Below, in pieces: positions 57,763-64,000 of a stretch of 64,000 nt of DNA; positions within the stretch are counted from its first letter, which is position 1; every line of letters begins with the position of its first letter. Origin of the DNA: Chromera velia (taxonomy: Eukaryota > Sar > Chromeraceae). Position numbers and translations under genes: made by a program. The notes under the pieces are model-generated. The model was not told the origin of the DNA. It saw only the letters and a list, made by a program, of their open reading frames with translations, and did no database searches. The DNA is taken from positions 138,857-202,856 of the forward strand of contig JAHBMJ010000553.1 in NCBI GenBank assembly GCA_018398765.1. Reading direction: 5' to 3'.

Positions 57763-60700
57763 TCATCCAGTATGTGGAGAACATACCCTCACAGCGACTC
57801 GGACGGAGAGAGAAGACAGCTTCTGGCGGAGCAAATCGAAACCAGGAGGATATGTGGCTAAAATGTTCGGCTGTAGGTCCTTTCTGATTCGTTCAACGTC
57901 TGCGTTTGCTTTCAGAAGAATCTCTGCCGCCTCCCACTGCTGAGAGAGAAGGGCGTGCAGCAGAGGAGCCCTCGAAGACATCGTCTGACGGTTGTTGCCA
58001 TCTGATGTTTTCATGCGCGTTTCTTTGTTCACGTCAGCACCGCCTTCCGCCAACACCCGCATCCCCACTATATTCTTCTTCTCAAGGCAAGCCCCCAACA
58101 GCGTCACACCGGGGTCCTCCAAACCGTCCAGAAGGACAGAGGGAGCTCCGGAGGTCAGAGCCTTCAGCCCCCCCTCAGTTGAGGGAACCGGGGGCAGACG
58201 GAACAACTGGAACAGAAGCGCCAGGCTCTTTTTTTCGGTGCCACTTTGGAACTCGAGAGAGGGATCAGCACCCAACTGCAACTCGATCAGTCACGGTTTG
58301 TTCATGAGAACAAAAAAGGGGTCAAGAGCAGTAGGAAAAAAGTGAGTGCGCATGGTGGGTGTGGAGCAACTTTTGTGTGGAGGTATGGCACCCGTGCACC
58401 TGTTCTATGATCTACCGTTCTTTTGTGTCAGAAAAGAAAACACGTTTGTCTGTGGAGGCTCAGTCGATCGATCGATCTGGCATGTGAACCTTTATGGATG
58501 CATGTACGATCGAAGTACACTGACGGAAGCACATTCATGCAGTCATCCGCCATGAGCACCGTGTTCGTTCATCAAACACAGAGACTGACAGACGCAGAGA
58601 GAGGCATGCAGCTAGCTAGAAAGCGAAAGATAGAGGGGGACCACGAGAACAGAAAATCAATTAATCGAACACAGGGACTCACAAAAATCGGCAGGTAAGG
58701 AGGGAGAGTTACAGACAGACCAACCATGACACACAGACAATCAAGCAAAGATAGAAAGACACTGCATGACAGGGATACACGCAAACACTGATACAAACCG
58801 ACTGCATGAATTGTTCTTTCTTTTCTATGTTTCCTTTCGTCTCTAGAAACAGACAGAGAGACTGTCACAAAGGCTTTGGTGACTCTGAGAAAGCCCATTG
58901 TGATCATGCAACGTGCGTACGGACCTGCACAAGCACTTCAACAATCCCCCACAGCTTTTCAAAGTTGTGTGCGAGTGGCCCCAGAGTGCCTATCCCTGTC
59001 GTCAAATACCACAACATCGCCTCGAGGGGCCGCTTTGCTGCGCTGTCTCTGCAGTATCTGCCTGCTCTGTTCGGGTCTGCTTCTGCTTTCTCGACCATCA
59101 ATCGGACAAGGTCGGGGTCTCCGTATCGGCAAGCCATCAGCAGTGGAGACACTAAGTGCTCCGACTGTCTGCCGTTGACAGGTCGCGTCAGAGGACACCG
59201 CACCCCCTTCTCAACTAGAAGACGCACTATTTTCTCTGCCCCTTCCTTCACAATATTTCGGCGAAATGCTCGGTAGTACGTCTCCAGTCTGTCCATGGCA
59301 AGTTCGAGAGGGACGACCTTACCAGTCAGTCTGGTCTGATAATCCTCCGTTTTGGTCAGATGGTGACCCCCCGCCTCCCCTGTCGAGTCGGCGTCTGCAA
59401 AACCGATCTCTCCTTCCTCATTCGGATCTGCCCCGTTCTCTAGAAGAAAAGTTGCGAGAGGCCAAAACGCTCTCTCAATACACTCAATGAGAGCCCGAAC
59501 CTTCCGCCCGCCCCCCCCCCCNNNNNNNNNNNNNNNCCCGAACCTTCCGCCCGCCCCCCCCCCCGCTCAAACTGCCATTCGTTCTCCCCTTCAAATTGAC
59601 CGTCACCCCCTTTTCAAAGAGAAACCTCACTATACTTTCCAGATTGAACTGACAGGCAACAGCAAGGGCTGAGTGCCCATACCAATCAACTGTCTCAAGG
59701 GCCTTCCAAGACCCCGGCATGGTGTTTACAAGTTGGCTCAGTATGTTTCTGCACTCATCCGTCTCCCTCTCTGTTTTCTTTCCCACACAACGGAAACCAT
59801 CGATTGTCAGACGGACTGGGTGGCTCTTGTGTCGAACAAAACCGTACGACATTGCCCCGTGCACCCTTGCACCTGCGGCCAGGAAGGTATGCACTGCGGA
59901 GGGAAGGAGACAGAAACAGGCAAGATCGAGCGCTGACAGTTCTCGCTTCTGACTGTGCCCGCACAGTCTCCCACAGATGGGGGCAGTCCAGTTCAGACAC
60001 GCAGCCTTTTGTGCAGACTCAACACACAACTGCAGTAGACCGAGACCTAGTGTGGATTCTGCTTTCGCACTGTGAGGGTCTTCTCGCTCAGACTGAGTAT
60101 TACCTTCAGCACTTCGACCAGTGCCTGCAGACTCGGAAGCAAGAGCAAGAACTAGACAGTGGAGCGGCGTCTTGCCGAGGGATAGCTCAACCCCCCCTCC
60201 GCCATTTATATTATCGGCACTCTCTTCCGAGCCGAGTTGTGCATTTAGTTTCCTCACCTCAAAATCAAAAACATCCTATCTCGCCCCCCTCTCTACCAGG
60301 ATCTTCGCACAATCAAACTTCTTCGCGTCAATGAGGACGTTCAACAGAGGTCTCCACTCATGTTTTGAGTCTCTTCTCTCAGAGACAATCCACATGTTTG
60401 GGTGCGGAGTGCCCCCGTCAAGCAAGGCACTCATGGCATGGGCAGACAGGCCCAGCACAGACTGCGCCGTCACTGCCGATTGAGGAAGCGCGAAACCTGG
60501 ACGGCCCGTTTGTTCTGCCAGAAAACGCAGACACTTCTCGGACCCCTTCTGCATTGCACGGGCGAGAAGGCAGGGGAACCTTCCTGACACACCGTCAAGC
60601 GAAAGGAGTTGTCTGACTTCTTTTTCGTTATCGCAGTCAACGGAGCGGAGGAGAAACTTTCCCATTTCTTCCCTCTCAGAGAAGGGGTCCTGTGTGAGCA

Positions 60701-60908
60701 GAACCCCTCCGAGTCCCACCACTGCCTGACTGTCCCGCAATCTCAGCAGATCTGCCGAGAGGGAGGACAACTTCCAAAAACGTTTCAGACTGAGCACACC
60801 GCTCGCACAGATAATGCCACGAAGCTCGTTCTGAAAGGTCATATTGACGATTTTGCACCACCTTGGAAATTGAATGAGGGCAAAGTGTTCGAGAAGATTG
60901 GCAGTCAC
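57763..60908 (-). CDS. Ankyrin-repeat protein, interrupted by an in-frame TAG and an assembly gap
   Basis: Two exons are supported: about 60908-58925 (donor CAG|GTCCGT) and 58275-57763 (acceptor TTGCAG), joining as EVLVQ|LGADPSLEF, a typical ankyrin loop. Repeat landmarks include FDCAKILVERGAR, GKTPLHCLVLALA, HSALAVACQFNLESIVRFLF, ATFLLENGADPNEEG, SPLLMACRYGDPDLVRLMVE, GVTLLGACLEKKNI and APLLHALLSQQWEAAEILL. The first exon's frame has TAG at 60276-60278, between ILVERGAR and DVFDFEVRKL, with clear coding on both sides in the same frame. A 15-N gap at 59522-59536 also breaks it. No ATG exists at 60908; the first in-frame ATG is 60842 and an upstream exon is possible. Proteins of this kind bind other proteins; the partner is unknown. 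Either a pseudogene, a sequencing error or an unseen small intron explains the TAG. Confidence 0.7.
59500..59565. other. Assembly gap (15 N) with the same sequence on both sides
   Basis: CCCGAACCTTCCGCCCGCCCCC occurs immediately before and after the N run (59522-59536). This looks like two overlapping contig ends placed side by side rather than a true duplication. It lies inside ankyrin coding sequence. Confidence 0.9.
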
Positions 60909-61071
60909 TGGGTCCCCCTGTCACAATTTACTGGTGACCGGCAAGGCAGACGGAGACACACAGGGTCGTTTCACAAGCAGAGAGAAAAGAGACGGGAAGG
61001 AAACGTTTACTTTCTGTTGGACCTCGCCCGCACGTCATTTGCATCGAGTCTGGGAAAGCAATGAGCGATGA

Positions 61072-61529
61072 AGCAATCCTTCGGTCCGCGGTCCTCACTT
61101 TCAGTTGTTGACTTTTTGGGTCGCTTTTTTTTTTAGGCACAGAAATTAAGTGCACAAAAGATGCACAAAAGAAAGAATTTGTGCCATGCAGTCCTCCTCC
61201 CCCGCGCGCGCAATTCGCAGCAAATTTATGGGGGGGGGGGGAATTTCCGATGCGATCGATCCGCGGCCTTCAACCTGTTCAAGATCACGTGGTACAACTT
61301 GGTGCTGTTTTCTTGGCAGCGCGACCGAAGTCAGTGCAGAACAGAACACGGGAGAGGTGCTCTGCGACAACTCATAAGTGGCTGACTTGGTTACTGGAGA
61401 CTAGAGAAGTGTAATCCTCCTCTTCTTCAAACTAAGGCTTTCAGAGTAGTCTCTCCCTGTTTTGCTTCTCTGCCAGAGACGGACATCGCTTCTCTTTCCA
61501 GCTTCTCGTTTACTCGACCTTCAGTGGCC
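61072..61529. promoter_or_regulatory. Divergent intergenic region between ankyrin and TRAF-like genes
   Basis: About 450 bp separate the ankyrin 5' side from the TRAF-like ATG. It holds a T-run (61126-61134), two GCACAAAAGA units (near 61151-61170), a CCATGCAG site and a G-run at 61231-61240. The first TRAF-frame codon often taken as start would be a GTG at 61524, but the ATG at 61530 is preferred. Confidence 0.35.
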
Positions 61530-63631
61530 ATGACCCAGCCCAATGCATCCATCAGACCCAGTATCAGGTGTCTGGGCCTGGACCGCGAGTTTGCTGTTGA
61601 AAGCTTCGAGGAACTGGCAGAAAACGCACTCTGTGCAATCTGCAGAGACGTCATTGAGGACCCCAAAGAAGTCGATTGCTCTGATGATAAGCACGTCTTC
61701 TGCGGGCCGTTCATCAATGAGGCCATTCGAAGACGCCCCTCCTGCCCTTTGTGCAGAGGTGCGATCTCCAAGATCTCGAATGTGAACCCGACCACTCGTA
61801 ACATCTTCCAAGAAGTGAAGTGGAAGTGCCTGAACTTCAAGAGCGGTTGCGAGTTCAAGGGTGTCAAGAAAGAGCTCGAGAAGCACCTCGATGAGGAATG
61901 CGAGAAGCAGGAAAGAGACTGTCCCTTTGTGCTCCAGGGGTGCACCCAGAAGGGTCTTCTCTCGTTCATCTCTCCTCACAAACAGACTTGCCCCTTCCGT
62001 CTCGTTCCGTGTGAGCACTGCAAAGAGGACATCGCCCTCAACGCAATGGACTCACACCTGACGGAGTGCAAGAGCTTCCCCGTGGAGTGCACCTCCGGCT
62101 GTGGCATGAAGCTGCCTCGAGGTGAGCTGCCCGCTCACACGAAGCGCAACTGCCCTGAGGCGACCATTCAGTGCCCTGTGCCGGGGTGCGGGGAGACGAG
62201 GAAGAGGAAGGCGATGGAGGAGCACGAGAAGGACAGCGACGCGATGCGAACCCACATCAACCTGGTCCTTTCGAGATGCCAGCACCTCGAGAAGAAGCTG
62301 AAGAGATTCGCCACCAAAGACGGTATGTTTGGTCCTACCATGATTCACTTTGTTCTCTTTTTTCTTCGATGGATCGGCTTTCTTTGCAGCATTTGAGAGG
62401 TTCCGCTCCCCTCTTCGTTGAGACGAAGAGTGCGATGCTGCCCATCTTTCCTTGTAGGCCTTGAGTCCTGTTGCCCTTTCGTGTTCTGTACTGTGTGTAG
62501 TTGTGTGAGTACAAGCACCTGAAACGAGTCTTCTGTCTCTACTTGTTTTGCACAGAGTGAGAATGGGCGCCCGTTTGCTCCTGCTTCCGTGTGTGGAAAG
62601 CCAGATGAGTACTCTTCTGTGTCTGCTTGTGTGTGGTGACATGAAGGAAGAGTGCCTGTTTGTCCCTGTTTGTGTGTGTGGTCTGTTGGTGTGTGTGCCG
62701 TGTGCGTCTGGTGTGTGGGTTGTGTATGTGTGTGTGTGAGAGTGTGTGGGAGAGTGTGTGATGTGTGTGTATGAGTGTGAGTGAGTGAGTGAGTGAGTGA
62801 GTGTGTGTGTGTGGGTGCATATGCAAGTGCAGACATCCCCCACGAGACCGAAAAGCGCATCACAGTGCAGTTTCCGAACTATGGGACGAGAGCGAATGCC
62901 TTGCAGAGGGGACAGCCTCTGCAGAGCCTGCCGTTCACTTTCCAGGTTGGTTCCTCACTTTCTTTTGTTCGCTGCCTTCCTGGCACTTTGGTTTATCCTC
63001 TCTTCACTTGTTCCGACTGGAAGAAGAATCACTGTTTCCTATCCTCTTCTGCCTAGTGTAAAGAATAATACCGTGATCCGTCTCCTCACCCGTCCTCTCT
63101 TCTTTGTCGATTTCCTGGCATGTTTCTTTCACTGGTGGCCCAGATGAACTTTCACATTTCCTTTGTGTCTTTCCAAACCCTGAATGCATTTCTCCCCATT
63201 CTTTAAACTCTGATGACCTGGTCTCCCTTTGCGTCCTATCTAAGCACTGCGCAAGGTCCTCATCTTTACCGACCCCCTTCTGAATGCGTCTTCTTTGTGC
63301 TGCACTGCAGGGCTCCCGCTATGTCCTCTCAGTGTACCCGAAAGGTACGAACGGCAGTCAGCCCGGATATGCAGGGCTGGGGATGCACAAGTACTCCGGG
63401 GGGCAGGTGAAGCTCTCTCTGACAGTCGAGGTGTCCAAGACTGGACTTCCTCCGAAGACCCACAACCTCCACTGGCCGTCTGGGAACGCGAACAATGTCA
63501 TCACGATCGCAGTGAACACCTTCACGGCCTCTTCTGCGCTGCTCACTGCGGCTCGCCTGAACAGAGGCACCCTGGAACTCTCCGTCCGCCTCGCCTCTCC
63601 TTTGGTCCTCTCAGGGTACTCCAGCCAGTGA
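61530..63631 (+). CDS. RING/TRAF-type zinc-finger protein (3 exons, 408 aa)
   Basis: Exons 61530-62322, 62833-62945 and 63311-63631, with consistent phases. Residues 35-75 resemble a RING finger: CAIC, then C50, H55, C58, then CPLC (72-75); the position after C58 expected to hold a sixth ligand is Phe61. Several TRAF-type C/H zinc fingers follow to about residue 230 (KCLNFKSGCEFKGVKKELEK with HLDEECEKQERDCPF; PCEHCKEDIALNAMDSHLTE; CTSGCGMKLPRGELPAH). A short helical segment (LSRCQHLEKKLKRF) comes next. The last about 145 residues (SRYVLSVYPKGTNGSQPG, VKLSLTVEVSKTG) are probably a beta-rich domain but are not clearly a MATH domain. Likely a ubiquitin-ligase or adaptor protein; the substrate is unknown. 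Confidence 0.8.
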
Positions 63632-64000
63632 GGCTGTTGCAAGAAGAAGGAGCTGGCCGTGGGCGTCTCTCCCTCCAACCGCACTTCGGAAGGGGTTGAA
63701 GGAAGGACAAGAGTGCTTGCTGTAGTTTCGTGAGTTGCCAAGGGACAGGGGGCATCAGGAAGGAAAGCTTCGCAAAGACCAACCAGGTTGAGGAGAAGTC
63801 CAGGCAGGCTGTCGAGGGATAAACACGCTTCGACTCTTCCTCCCCTCCCCACGCTCCCAGACCCACTGTTTGTATCTGTCCGTACGCCTCCCTCTGTCTC
63901 TGTCTCTGTCTCTTTGTGTCTCTCTCTCTTCCCTCTTCACGGAAGTGACATGCAAGAACCCGCAAAACACAAAAACAAAAAAAAAACAGAGAAACCCCAA
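63632..64000. other. 3' flank of the TRAF-like gene
   Basis: Presumed 3' UTR, with a (CTCTGT)n-like tract near 63890-63920 and an A-rich end. No ORF with coding character. Confidence 0.4.

Noticed and set aside
1-64000. tRNA and rRNA genes
   Set aside because: No cloverleaf-like box A/box B pair or rRNA-like conserved block was recognised by eye; a covariance-model search would be needed to exclude tRNAs fully.

Overview
This is eukaryotic nuclear DNA, most likely from an alga with a complex plastid of the alveolate/chromerid type (Chromera- or Vitrella-like). The evidence is: intron-dense genes (up to 30 exons here) with GT-AG introns of about 150-700 bp packed with microsatellites; a plastid-type pyruvate dehydrogenase E2 with a signal-peptide-plus-transit presequence; a RAP-domain protein of the organelle RNA-binding kind expanded in apicomplexans and their relatives; and an EF-hand Na+/Ca2+ exchanger. 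There is no operon structure and no prokaryotic signal. The species is an inference.

Layout: (1) 556-4888, minus, an NCL-like Na+/Ca2+ exchanger in 7 exons. (2) 5690-17053, plus, a RAP-domain protein in 19 exons, divergent from gene 1. (3) 17054-22700, a gene-poor, partly AT-rich tract with a 5'-truncated LINE relic (about 20040-21230) and a 430-bp hAT-like MITE with an 8-bp target duplication (21965-22394). (4) about 22730-28870, scattered minus-strand exons of one or more unrecognised genes, one carrying a 19-unit 42-bp in-frame repeat. (5) 29476-31456, a 2-kb element with hAT-like terminal inverted repeats, an 8-bp target duplication and an intact chromodomain ORF. (6) 34647-38801, minus, a coiled-coil protein in 8 exons. 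(7) 39669-52378, plus, plastid PDH E2 in 30 exons, divergent from gene 6. (8) 54800-57750, AT-rich repeats: a 0.5-kb fold-back element and a second copy of the LINE relic. (9) 57763-about 60900, minus, an ankyrin-repeat gene with an in-frame TAG and an assembly gap. (10) 61530-63631, plus, a RING/TRAF-like zinc-finger protein, divergent from gene 9.

Exon models for the exchanger, the RAP protein, E2, the coiled-coil protein and the TRAF-like protein were built by hand from splice signals. Each closes to a multiple of three (581, 1502, 962, 618 and 408 aa). Functionally, E2 belongs to plastid acetyl-CoA supply and the RAP protein probably to organelle RNA metabolism. The exchanger, coiled-coil, ankyrin and TRAF-like genes have no evident common pathway.
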